Virus record (IMG/VR): IMGVR_UViG_3300030109_002027
Span: 1 to 43,726 of that record
Length of the DNA: 43,726 nucleotides
Strand: one strand, 5' to 3'
Source of the DNA: a virus
The notes beneath the pieces were generated by a model. That model saw only the letters and a list, made by a program, of their open reading frames with translations. It was not told the origin of the DNA and ran no database searches. Every line of letters starts with the position of its first letter. Positions within the stretch are counted from its first letter, which is position 1. This document shows positions 24,101-32,653 of this stretch, piece after piece. The position numbers and the translations under genes are program-made.

Positions 24101-27100
24101 ATATACCGAGCCTGTTACTCCGGTTAGGGTATTACTGTTTTTTCCCGTCCAAGAAAAACTTATCCAATTATCATATCCTAATTGAATTAAACCACTACCG
24201 GAAGCATTGAAGTCAGTAGCGTCAGCCAACTCCATAGTAGTTCCAGTAGCCCCGTTATGAGCACTAGACAACGTACTATCACCAAAATTTGTTAGGTTGT
24301 TTCTAAAAATATAAGTTCTTGTAACAAAAAATCTTCTTTCTTCTTGTCCTGTTTGTGTTATATTTTGCCCTGAACCAGAAAATGTATCTACAAATTCTTT
24401 ACACCATGATGTTATTGTTACAGTAGCACCATTAGTAGTAGTAATGTTGGTAGCAGGGCTAGAAAGACTAGGGTTACTATTGATAACTAACTCGCCAGTC
24501 GCTCTACCAAAACCAGTCTCAAAGAAAGCGGTTTCTGGTCTAAGGAAAACTTCAGAAGGAGATAAAATATAAGCATTACTTAGTTGCACATCTGCTCTCC
24601 AAGCATCTCCAACAGCCCACACACCGTTTACATTTTCTCTTAAGTCCTGTCTTTTAATTACAATATTACTAGAACTTGCGTCTTGAACAACTTCAAATAA
24701 TTTACCAGTAGTTAAATTTTCAATCATCATCCCAGTCTTTAGAGTATTACCTGTGCCCCCTGTATCTACTAGTGGGATAGTAGTAGTAGTTGCTGTACCT
24801 ATACCAGTAATTGTTCCAGTAAGTGTGCTTGCTAGTTTATCTCCCCAAACACAATAGTATTGTATTTTATCATCTACTCTTGAGCCACCAGTATTTGTTA
24901 CAACATTTATTTTACCTGAACCACTAGAAGCAAAATCAGAAACGTCTTTTAGTCTAATAGCAGTATGTCTAGAATCTAAATTATGTGTAAGAAATGTAGA
25001 TTCAAATAATAATTTTTCTTCGTTAGGATGCGTACCAAATAAAGCACCCATATTTTTACCGCTTGCTATGGCTTCTGTGTAGTAGTTATCTATCAAAGCG
25101 GGATAACCTCTAGTAGTAGCAACAAACTCTTCTAGTCGTGTCGAACCTCCCGCGTCTTGCCCTGTCTTACCACCATTTGCAATGGTATTTAGATTGAAAA
25201 ACTTAGCAGAATCAACTACTAAAAAGGCACCCGCTTTGTCTTCCCAATTATGATATTTAGAATCAGAATCAGCATTAGAGCCAGTTAGTTTAGCAAAGTA
25301 AAAGGTAGGAAAATCTTGACTATATGCCAGACCAGTAACACCAGTACCAGTTGTTTTCAAAGTAACAGTATCTCCGTTTACACTCAAGACTTGATAATAC
25401 CCATCATTAGCCACACCACTTACCAAAATATCCCATATGTATATAGTTTCTCCATTAGCAAGACCATGCCCTGACTTTGTAAAAGTAATCTGATTACTTA
25501 GGTTTAGTGCTGCTGCGTCGGTGCCTTTACCTATTTCTACTAATTTAGTAGTGCTAAAGTTTGGAGGCTGAGAAAAAGCACTTGTAGTAACTGGGTCACT
25601 ACTAGCATCTACATCCCAAATATCTATATCTTCCCCTATTTTTAAATCAGTAAATTTCTTAGGCTCTCCTTTATCTGTTAAAGTATCTGTGAAGAATAAG
25701 GAAACTTCGTAATTATCTGGCGTAGGATATTTTAAACCAAACGATGTTTTTCTATATCCTCCGTCTGCATCTGCCTTACCATCGTTTCTCATGTCGGACC
25801 ACAGCAACCACAAATGTTTGTAATCGTCACTAATTCTTACTACGTTTACAGTTGCAGCAGAAGTAAAACTTTGATTTAAAAATTTAACACCAGTTAGATA
25901 ATAATCTGCGTTGCCAGTTGGGTCAGAAAATTTTAACCCTCTATAAATAGCATGGGAAACTTTAGTACCTTCTGTAATTTCTACTATACCCGATGTGTGA
26001 CCGTTAGTATTTAGTAAAGAATATAATTCATGCGTTATAGGTATTTTTACGCTTGTTGATGAAACCTGACTAACTAGAGAACAGGTGCCAATTGGGACAT
26101 TTTGCATTACGCCAAAGTGATATTTGAACCATAGAGAAAGAGGCAAGTCTCTCATCCATTTTGCGTGTAATCCCTTGTATTTAAATTTAGTTATATCCCC
26201 TAAATTACCACCAGACGCAGTAATTATACCTTGGTTGTCGCTTGAGTATCTAAGCCTATCGCTCCCTTTAAGCGCACCGTCTCCATCTACAAAATGAGCA
26301 AGGCCACTTGTGTCTGCTGTAGCGTTTCCGTCAAAATCTACAACGCTTGAAGTAACTTGCGTAACAAAGTGCGGGCCACCCTCTGGTATTCCATTAGCAA
26401 CATCATCTAGTTCGTGTATTCTCCAACCCTTTCTACAACCAGCACTTATTAGGTTTACGCTAGTATTAGTAACCTCGTGCGAGTCTCCGTAAGTGTCAGA
26501 TGTGTTACCTGTAAAACCTTGGTAATCGTAGTATTGCCCTAGTTCTGCACCGGAACTAGGAAGTCTTGTCTTTGTGGAGATAAACCATATTTTAGAGGGG
26601 TCTTCGTAATCATTACCACCATCGTGAGTTTTAAGTGTAGTCTGAAAAAGATTTCTACCCGGCCCTTTTACTTCGGTTACTTCAAGAGGAAGAGCCTCAT
26701 AACTACCTGCTGTATTAATTACAATTTTATCGCCAGCCTTTAAGCCGGGGTCAGCATCAACTATTATAGTGGGAAATATACTAGGCTCAAAAACCTCCCA
26801 AGAGGCGGGGGCAGTTTTTGCCCAATAACTATCCCACCTATGTGCTTGCCTACCATCTTCAGCCCAAACACTATAGTCATAAAATCCTTTACCTCCAAAA
26901 GCGCCAGCATATAGAATCTTAGGTGTATCTGGTGCGTAGGCTAGAACGTTTTGCGCAAAGTAAAGCGATGTACCAGCGGTGTTTGTAGTAGTAGTAAAGG
27001 TACCATCGTGACTCTTACTGCCTTTTATGGTTACAGATGCCCCAGAAGAAAGACCGTGTGCCGCGTGTGTTTCTACTACTGTGTATGTGGTGCTACTAAC

Positions 27101-29062
27101 GGTCTTCTCATAAATACCCTTTATCATAGCACCTTCGTAATTTAGTTCTAATGAGTTAGGGCCATGTTCGTCTTCGTTGTTATACATCTGTATGGGGTGC
27201 CCAGAATTTAACTGCATTCTCTGGTCGCTTCTCTTAGTGTAGCCATCGTCTACATCAAAGCCAACTTTGTTACTAAGTAGTTTAAGTTTACTCACACCAA
27301 AATTCATAAGGGATTTAAAACCCTGCGCATCATATAACCAATAAGGAGTAGAGTTACTGTCATTAGTAACTGATTTCTGTCCTATTTCCCACAGAGGAAT
27401 TTGATTTTCTAATTGTGCCGAAGGCTCATCAAAGTTAATTTTTATCTCCCTTGTGTTTTTATTTTGTTTTACAGCGTAATTATTTAACACACCTTTAAAG
27501 ATAGGCCTGTCTCTTCTATTTACTTCCTCATTTGCATACACTAAAACTTCCCAATCATTTGCATTTTTTACAATGTTAGATAATTTATGTTTGTAACTAC
27601 TACTTAGAAGCCCATAGTTCTGCCCTGCTGATTCATAATCTGGGTCATCTATCAACGTAAAGTTACCGTTAGAGATACCACCAGCGTTTAAATCTAATAC
27701 CAGTTCTTTTAGTGGTGTTTCATCAGAAGAGAACGTCAAAGAATCGGTTATATGGTGCAAAAGACCCACCCTATCGAGCATCAAATATTGCACAAAGTTC
27801 TGTGGATTGTATGCACCGTTGCCTGTTTCGCCTGAAGAGAAAGTTCTAGCATTTAGGAACATTTCCCACCCATACATATTGGCAGCGCTAGGGCTACCGG
27901 CTAGATTAAAAGTCTGCGAAGTATCTTCTTTACCATTAATAAAAACTCTATATGTTCCAGCAGTATAATTAATAACAAAGTCTACATCAATCCACGCATC
28001 ATCATTAGAGTAAGTCTGTGCTGTGTTACCTACATACTGGGCACCATATATATCATAGTCTAAAATAGAGTTGTTGTAAAAATCAATAGTGTAGTCTATT
28101 GCTGGGGTGCCAGTATATCCTGTCTCATTTATTAGCCTACCATTAGTTAATCCACTAGTAGGTTTAGCAAACCCCACCCTAAATTGTAGAGTTGGGTGCT
28201 CAAAACCTTTGCCGTCTGCACCTATAGAATTTATTCCGTGAGTTCTATTGGAGCCGCGAATAGACCTAACAGCAACTCTAGCACTAAATACATCGTTATC
28301 AAGAGCGCTGTTGAGGGAGCCTTCGTAAAACACAGTCGGTTTACCGGAGCCGCTTGTGGTTGCTCCTTTGTAATCTCTAATACATAAAAAAGATTTACCA
28401 GAAGGTGACTTTAAAGGCGCAAATAAATTTAAGGGAGTGTCGGTAGATGTGTTTGTAAAGTCTACTGTTTCTCCCATCCAAACCCCAGTAAGGTGAGCGT
28501 TTCTCATGTAAGCACTAGGCTTAGAAGATGTGGGTTGGCCTGCTATCTTATTACCGTAGTTAGTAGCGTTGTAAGCGTATGTATCTACTCTACCGTGGCT
28601 GAAATCCATTTCCCCCGTAGGAACTACATAGAAATTAGAAGTTTTATAACCATTGCTAAATAATTGAAAGGCTTCACCAGCAGTACCATTAAATCTAAAT
28701 TTGTTAGAGTTTGTATATCCGTCTGGGTACTGTAAGTTTGCTCTGCTTGCCCAAGAACCCATTTTGTTTCTAGTTTCATCAAAGCCTAACCATTCAAAAG
28801 AGCCTTTGTTTTTTAGATATCTATCAGTAGATGCAGAAAAGAAAGATGAGCCAACGCTTCTTTGCCTATCGGCAAAAGACCATCTAAAACGAGGATTCAA
28901 AGTAGCCTCTCCATTTAGGGAGTTGCCGTGGTGCGCGTCGTCATGGTCGTATGAAGTTGATACCGTAGGAATATTCCAGTCGTTGGCTACCGCTCTAGCG
29001 CCTGTAAAATCATCGTAGTAGCCAGCAAGCCACACGCCATATTTAGTATCATAAGTACGCAT
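21119..29062 (-). CDS. Giant tail-tip/baseplate hub protein (2647 aa)
   Basis: Read on the minus strand from 29062, TAATG-coupled to the tape measure gene, where the distal tail and host-contact protein of siphoviruses sits. Layout by eye: residues about 250-420 lamin G/concanavalin-like (GTYRVFINGKEDTSQTF); about 670-690 and 1190-1240 'HGL-x-x-G' fibre repeats (HGLSSGASVTIKG, HGLANGETIYIWD); about 1610-1650 a SWTGKNSNTLTGVTG module; about 1850-2000 hub-like text (GRDGRVDFRPKFN, ALKIAKREYSALKE); about 2310-2340 VLTIQSIRWKFNGRQ plus LTLTLERDM, typical of tail-hub proteins. No lytic or peptidase motif seen. It is very large for the class. It probably combines the distal tail, hub and receptor-binding parts. 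Confidence 0.7.
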   Translation of the reverse strand: MRTYDTKYGVWLAGYYDDFTGARAVANDWNIPTVSTSYDHDDAHHGNSLNGEATLNPRFRWSFADRQRSVGSSFFSASTDRYLKNKGSFEWLGFDETRNKMGSWASRANLQYPDGYTNSNKFRFNGTAGEAFQLFSNGYKTSNFYVVPTGEMDFSHGRVDTYAYNATNYGNKIAGQPTSSKPSAYMRNAHLTGVWMGETVDFTNTSTDTPLNLFAPLKSPSGKSFLCIRDYKGATTSGSGKPTVFYEGSLNSALDNDVFSARVAVRSIRGSNRTHGINSIGADGKGFEHPTLQFRVGFAKPTSGLTNGRLINETGYTGTPAIDYTIDFYNNSILDYDIYGAQYVGNTAQTYSNDDAWIDVDFVINYTAGTYRVFINGKEDTSQTFNLAGSPSAANMYGWEMFLNARTFSSGETGNGAYNPQNFVQYLMLDRVGLLHHITDSLTFSSDETPLKELVLDLNAGGISNGNFTLIDDPDYESAGQNYGLLSSSYKHKLSNIVKNANDWEVLVYANEEVNRRDRPIFKGVLNNYAVKQNKNTREIKINFDEPSAQLENQIPLWEIGQKSVTNDSNSTPYWLYDAQGFKSLMNFGVSKLKLLSNKVGFDVDDGYTKRSDQRMQLNSGHPIQMYNNEDEHGPNSLELNYEGAMIKGIYEKTVSSTTYTVVETHAAHGLSSGASVTIKGSKSHDGTFTTTTNTAGTSLYFAQNVLAYAPDTPKILYAGAFGGKGFYDYSVWAEDGRQAHRWDSYWAKTAPASWEVFEPSIFPTIIVDADPGLKAGDKIVINTAGSYEALPLEVTEVKGPGRNLFQTTLKTHDGGNDYEDPSKIWFISTKTRLPSSGAELGQYYDYQGFTGNTSDTYGDSHEVTNTSVNLISAGCRKGWRIHELDDVANGIPEGGPHFVTQVTSSVVDFDGNATADTSGLAHFVDGDGALKGSDRLRYSSDNQGIITASGGNLGDITKFKYKGLHAKWMRDLPLSLWFKYHFGVMQNVPIGTCSLVSQVSSTSVKIPITHELYSLLNTNGHTSGIVEITEGTKVSHAIYRGLKFSDPTGNADYYLTGVKFLNQSFTSAATVNVVRISDDYKHLWLLWSDMRNDGKADADGGYRKTSFGLKYPTPDNYEVSLFFTDTLTDKGEPKKFTDLKIGEDIDIWDVDASSDPVTTSAFSQPPNFSTTKLVEIGKGTDAAALNLSNQITFTKSGHGLANGETIYIWDILVSGVANDGYYQVLSVNGDTVTLKTTGTGVTGLAYSQDFPTFYFAKLTGSNADSDSKYHNWEDKAGAFLVVDSAKFFNLNTIANGGKTGQDAGGSTRLEEFVATTRGYPALIDNYYTEAIASGKNMGALFGTHPNEEKLLFESTFLTHNLDSRHTAIRLKDVSDFASSGSGKINVVTNTGGSRVDDKIQYYCVWGDKLASTLTGTITGIGTATTTTIPLVDTGGTGNTLKTGMMIENLTTGKLFEVVQDASSSNIVIKRQDLRENVNGVWAVGDAWRADVQLSNAYILSPSEVFLRPETAFFETGFGRATGELVINSNPSLSSPATNITTTNGATVTITSWCKEFVDTFSGSGQNITQTGQEERRFFVTRTYIFRNNLTNFGDSTLSSAHNGATGTTMELADATDFNASGSGLIQLGYDNWISFSWTGKNSNTLTGVTGSVYHYPAATRVVEKRYDTTHPQWVMVNGTGNTTATVTDLIAAINHPSGNNAGVPNGRIIMQQNANQVAFEQTTIGAGGNVPITVARYGNQADFTSERGMQGGSDLDALTVIQNRSEIPAELNRMYELHLTNSRSFNIPIDITQDSAILSNSLSPQYAFRMMMHIEGDIRSKNSGTYFEHDKFRTIWNAASMQTWQPPTNINVPIDISNVPVSQSMTYDGGAVNRNDFGGLVDTRGKTIGSFLSAIKKTSGYSDEGNYMPFSKVVGRDGRVDFRPKFNSGIALDRTKVKISNIAGGIVSKISNVRVYYDESKAFVDFPSTNTQDTTKWRVKHYPKIKSSLEALKIAKREYSALKETPLKITAKPILDGTLDRQMTQSGRFGYIADPYRVTQGADELGSTTGNEYWHRIGTGGCLFPGQANALDGNLGAASDKDWRYGQSNRPGTDNPTFSQNYWWYGANSLAYALQIVHVPNSTPLTSTTTSNDLRLFISLKNSQSGTDIDNAKYTLHLVDYVFTNDNERNVSSVAGSSTKNIYGSGFYEIDIPSSYGAVANAKIVVSVNAEYLKSLLRHRCGNYADSNILKNAHVLEDGSSSTALSSITTGNVNSIFPLGGRSFTNIAPNKGVFQERTAWYAPRLHVTRDLSYWPGTHITYTDQGIDLNNEVLTIQSIRWKFNGRQKEDLTLTLERDMTLLAAGVESYLFPQTPFQDSTFTTVELVDYIPPSFAQEAGSGDQPISSDDWIGQNPTDQGNNQGLGINDNTGDNYNDYRQGQSSINQIGSGAWADIRGFGNLTQDLMGSRGNFRILGQKRPGKLSTSIKSAPTDVELKPSEGNGFKGAEGYVFPANSSPGGESGYIGKTEFETELTVPKDIVSNQLELSGKITHGANDTSVRGTTDAPTGRSALLTTVVNNLTKGGDSVIFTVPLISGMDNQTTYLFPTQRISNMSAGDRLKISISRDPNNTTDTANFTSVILHNLSVGLHRASTSNSSASEELTPYE

Positions 29063-31734
29063 TAAACCACCATGTTGATATTATTGGCTTTACCCCTACT
29101 TTGTAGTTCTGCAATGATTATGTCTGCTACTTCTTCTGTGGTCATGCCGTTAAAGTTGTTTGTCATAATTACTTCTGTGTTTGCTACGAAATTTTCTACG
29201 CCACCCATAGATACTTGCTTTACCAAGTCTCCTGTCACGGCGCCCGCTTTAAATCCAAAGAACATTTCCTCTCTTGCGCCAGCAAATTCTTCTATGTCGT
29301 CCTTTGCTTGGCTCAGACCTGCCACATCAACTGCGCTACTTAGTCTTGCTTTACGACCAGTTTCTTCTAGTTGCCTCATACTCTTATTCATAATATCTAA
29401 GTCTTTTGTATTTTCCCTAGCCTTATTACCCAACTTTGTCATTGGGTGTTTTGTCAAAGCCATGTAAGCAAGACCTACTACGGCAAGAATAGGCAGCATC
29501 CTCATAAACGCCCCACTTAGTGTAACAACACCACGACGAAGGTTTACGAAACTTGTAGCAGCCGCCTTATTTGCTGGTACTGTTTTACCTGTAGAAACCG
29601 CTGCCTGCTCTGCTTGTTTTTTTGCTAGTGTAGAAATTGCCATACTTGTAACCACAGTTTCCAACATCATTACAAACATTTGTGCTGATGTAAGTGCTAG
29701 GCTAATTTGGGCTGCCCTTCCTTTACCTAGCATCTTGTCAATTCTCTTACTAAACATCATAACTCCCATGTCAGCAAGCATTATACCCCCACCTAGTTTC
29801 ATAAATGCCATTGAAGTTTTAGTGCTTGCTATTGTTTCTGCCTCTAAAGCAAAAATACTCTTTTCTCTAGCCGCAGTCTTTCTCTCAATTGCCTCTGTTT
29901 CATCAATAATAAAAATTGCGTTATCGCCAGATGCCATCTGTGCTTCTTGCTCTTTTATTATTAGTTCTGGTAATTGACTCATTCTTTTTTCTGTTGCTAC
30001 AAACAACGCATCCATTGCTATTGTTTGTTCTTCTATAGCAAGTTCTAACTCTTGCCTAACACCTTCTTCTAGTTCTAGTTTGTAGATATTTTGAGTAGTT
30101 AGGTCTATATCGTGTTCTTTGAACAAAGCCTGCCTCTTGTAAAAAGCAGTATTAAAATTATCTTGCTCTACTTGTAGAGAGCCTATCTGCCTTGTCTTAC
30201 CAATAGCCATATTTCTTGTTACATTTAGTGACTCAAGTGCTAGTTTTTCGTCTTTTAGGTCTTGTATAACTTTATTGTGCTGCAACTGTAGTTCTGACAT
30301 ATGCTGCATTTTCTTTTCGTGCGAAGAAGCAGATTGCTGGTCGCGTGCTAGAACTGCCCCATCCATAGCACGAGTTATCTGTTGGAATGTATTCATTGAG
30401 ATTAATAGGGCCTTTAGGTTTAGATTTAAAGTAAAGAATGGAGCAAAGGTACCTGACATTTTTTGTTGAAAGGCAAAGAAACCTTCCATACCTGTACCTA
30501 GAGCGGGAAGGAACTGTATTGTCGATACTAACGCTGCGTTAAAATCTCTTTGGAATTCAGTAGCCGCTATTGTAGAAGGTATTAAAACATCTCCTAATTG
30601 AGCATTAACTGCTTCTAGTTCAGCCTTTGCCTTTTCAAGTTGAGTATTATTAGACTCCATCATGTCACTAAGGAAGCCAACAGATTCACCGGCTTCATTA
30701 AATACTGCCCCAGTTTCACCTAATGCTTCTTGTTGCAAGTCTATGACTCTATCAAAGCCTTCTGCAAGTTTTAAGAAACGCACATAGTGCAGATTACCTG
30801 CTACTTGTTGCGCTATCTGTTGTTTCTGAGCACTTCCCATGTCGTTATAGAGAGGAGTTAAGTCTGCTAGTATAGCGGAAAGTGGCCTAAGACCACCGTT
30901 AGCATCAGTAGTGGCTATACCTAAATTGTGTAAGGCTGTGGCAGCCCCGTTAGTATCAGCACCCAACCTAGCGTAAATCATCCTAAGCGCTCTACCTGCT
31001 TTACCTTGCTCTTCACCAGCCTCAATCAAGGTAGCAGACATAGCCGCCATAAAGGATATTTCTTCCCCTGTCAGCCTAGCCTGTGATGCAAACTCATTCA
31101 TTACACGAACTATCTTACTCATGGTAGCAGCCGATTTATCCTCAACTGAGTTTAGTTGGTTAATCACCCTACTCATTTCTTTCTGTACTTGCATTCTCTG
31201 CTGTTCAGCACTTAGTAAATCATATGATGATTTTTCTACTTCTCTAAATACGAAATTAGTCTGTTGCTGCAAGTTAATAAGTTTTATCATGGCGTCTTCT
31301 GGTGCCATATCACCTATAAGACCAAAGGCTAAGGCCATCTCAGTAGCCGCTGGAATTACTTCATCACCAAAGATACCTGCTAGTTGTGCCATTCTAGCAC
31401 CAGCGCTTAGAGATTCTGTGGCTGTAAAACCAACTTGCGCCCCTATGCCTATTATTTCTCCGGTAAGTCTTTCAGATATGTCATCTCCTACACTTAGGAA
31501 TTTTTCAAATTCAAGAGTTGCTTTCTCAATCTCTGCGCTAATGGGGACTGTAGCCTCCACTACCATAGTCATTTGTTCTGCCAGCGCTACCGCTGCGTCT
31601 TCCATACCACCAAGACCATCCATAAAGATAGCATTAAGCACAGTCATTTGAGCACTAGCGTCATCTAGCATTTTAGCGGCTTGGAAATTACCCACCACGT
31701 TGAAGAATATACGTGGTGCGCCTATACGTGCCAT
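29062..31734 (-). CDS. Tail tape measure protein (TP901 type)
   Basis: 890 residues. It sets tail length and forms the core inside the tube. The N-terminal half is helical with the TP901-type region (TESLSAGARMAQLAGIFGDE and AAATALHNLGIATTDANGG-like turns). A long helical coiled-coil middle follows, and then hydrophobic segments near residues 640-660, 670-700 and 730-755 (MLPILAVVGLAYMAL) that could insert in the host membrane. The C-terminus is helical. Size implies a tail of roughly 130 nm if the usual 1.5 Å per residue rule holds, an inference. Its place after two small chaperone-like genes and before the giant tail gene is canonical. Confidence 0.88.
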   Translation of the reverse strand: MARIGAPRIFFNVVGNFQAAKMLDDASAQMTVLNAIFMDGLGGMEDAAVALAEQMTMVVEATVPISAEIEKATLEFEKFLSVGDDISERLTGEIIGIGAQVGFTATESLSAGARMAQLAGIFGDEVIPAATEMALAFGLIGDMAPEDAMIKLINLQQQTNFVFREVEKSSYDLLSAEQQRMQVQKEMSRVINQLNSVEDKSAATMSKIVRVMNEFASQARLTGEEISFMAAMSATLIEAGEEQGKAGRALRMIYARLGADTNGAATALHNLGIATTDANGGLRPLSAILADLTPLYNDMGSAQKQQIAQQVAGNLHYVRFLKLAEGFDRVIDLQQEALGETGAVFNEAGESVGFLSDMMESNNTQLEKAKAELEAVNAQLGDVLIPSTIAATEFQRDFNAALVSTIQFLPALGTGMEGFFAFQQKMSGTFAPFFTLNLNLKALLISMNTFQQITRAMDGAVLARDQQSASSHEKKMQHMSELQLQHNKVIQDLKDEKLALESLNVTRNMAIGKTRQIGSLQVEQDNFNTAFYKRQALFKEHDIDLTTQNIYKLELEEGVRQELELAIEEQTIAMDALFVATEKRMSQLPELIIKEQEAQMASGDNAIFIIDETEAIERKTAAREKSIFALEAETIASTKTSMAFMKLGGGIMLADMGVMMFSKRIDKMLGKGRAAQISLALTSAQMFVMMLETVVTSMAISTLAKKQAEQAAVSTGKTVPANKAAATSFVNLRRGVVTLSGAFMRMLPILAVVGLAYMALTKHPMTKLGNKARENTKDLDIMNKSMRQLEETGRKARLSSAVDVAGLSQAKDDIEEFAGAREEMFFGFKAGAVTGDLVKQVSMGGVENFVANTEVIMTNNFNGMTTEEVADIIIAELQSRGKANNINMVV

Positions 31735-31737
31735 GCT

Positions 31738-32016
31738 CTAATCATCTCCACTCAAATCCTTTGCGGTCATTCCCGCTTTCTCTACAGCACTAAAGAAATC
31801 ACTATTGTTGCTTAAATATTCCTTGCGTTTTTGGTTTCTTCTAGCCACCATTGCATTAGCGTCGTTGGCTGTTGGTTTAGAAGAAGAATTAGTTGCTTCG
31901 TTAATCTTAGTGTTTATTTCATTCGCCACTTCTATATCCAACATTAACCTATCGAAACCATCCTCACGGTCATATTTATCCCACAAATCTGAGGGAAGAA
32001 CGCCTTTGAAGGCCAT
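31738..32016 (-). CDS. Second small protein before the tape measure gene
   Basis: 92 residues, basic and acidic stretches, helical. It begins MAFKGVLPSDLWDKYDREDG. It lies where tailed phages encode the frameshifted part of the tail assembly chaperone (gpGT). The frame is +1 to the upstream 118-residue gene and is open back to a TGA about 40 bases before that gene's stop, so a shifted fusion is possible, though it also has its own ATG. No sequence homology recognised; identification is by position. Confidence 0.5.
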   Translation of the reverse strand: MAFKGVLPSDLWDKYDREDGFDRLMLDIEVANEINTKINEATNSSSKPTANDANAMVARRNQKRKEYLSNNSDFFSAVEKAGMTAKDLSGDD

Positions 32017-32030
32017 GCAAAGAGACGGCG

Positions 32031-32387
32031 CTACTCTTGCGAAGATTCCAAAGGGATTGCACCCTCCTCAGTATCTCCTCTAGCGAAGGAAAGAACTCTC
32101 ATTAGTTCTTCGCTGTCTAAATCATCAATTGTAATACCCTCTGATTCAATACACTCAGGCAACCAAGCCTCTACTTGTGCTTCTAGGCCTGCACCTAGTT
32201 CATCCAGAGCGTCTGCAAACTCCTCATGCTGCTCAGAAGTCCAATCATTAGGGTCGCCGTTGTGTCTAAAGCGGCGGTAGACTTTGGCTTGAATAGCCTC
32301 AATCTTGATTTTCTTTCGTCCTGATACCTGCTTTACAAGTATCGTGCTTCCATCATTAAGTTCTATCTCTTTTTTTGCTATCGGCAT
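32031..32387 (-). CDS. Tail assembly chaperone-like protein
   Basis: 118 residues. MPIAKKEIELNDGSTILVKQ is a beta hairpin typical of gpG-like proteins, followed by helices EFADALDELGAGLEAQVEAW and an acidic tail that ends in SSQE. Position between the tail-tube gene and the tape measure gene is diagnostic for the chaperone that coats the tape measure during assembly. The family is very divergent, so sequence alone would not prove it. Confidence 0.55.
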   Translation of the reverse strand: MPIAKKEIELNDGSTILVKQVSGRKKIKIEAIQAKVYRRFRHNGDPNDWTSEQHEEFADALDELGAGLEAQVEAWLPECIESEGITIDDLDSEELMRVLSFARGDTEEGAIPLESSQE

Positions 32388-32496
32388 ATTTCTTCACTCT
32401 ACTCTCTTTTATAGGCACTTCGGCCTCACTTATCAGACGGACTGTACCATCTTCGGTAATCTCCCACACCCCTAGTGTGTTTGTAAAGGTTTTCAT
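32356..32496 (-). CDS. Small hypothetical protein (46 aa)
   Basis: ATG at 32496. The product MKTFTNTLGVWEITEDGTVR has a beta hairpin (WEI-TEDG-TVRLI) and then a basic helix (ESRVKKYADSKKRD). The longer frame reaching 32601 overlaps the next gene out of frame and reads as Lys/Leu repeats, so I use the short start. It overlaps the chaperone-like gene by 32 bases. Function unknown. Confidence 0.45.
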   Translation of the reverse strand: MKTFTNTLGVWEITEDGTVRLISEAEVPIKESRVKKYADSKKRDRT

Positions 32497-32500
32497 AGAA

Positions 32501-32644
32501 TTACTCTTCTTTCTTAGCGGCCTTCTTAGTAGCCTTCTTAGCAGGCTTCTTTGGCTTTTCTTCCACAGGCTCAGGAACCATAACTGTTGTGTGTGGGTCA
32601 TCGTGTGCTTCTTGTAGTGTAAGATTCTTTTCTGTTTCTGTCAT
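32501..32644 (-). CDS. Lys/Ala-rich tail-region protein (47 aa)
   Basis: ATG 32644 and TAA at 32501-32503. An acidic N-terminal part (MTETEKNLTLQEAHDD) runs into KPKKPAKKATKKAAKKEE, a histone H1-like Lys/Ala/Pro tail. It sits directly after the tail-tube gene. The basic tail may bind DNA or an acidic partner. It is not clear whether it is a structural protein; no domain recognised. Confidence 0.5.
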   Translation of the reverse strand: MTETEKNLTLQEAHDDPHTTVMVPEPVEEKPKKPAKKATKKAAKKEE

Positions 32645-32653
32645 TTAACCACC

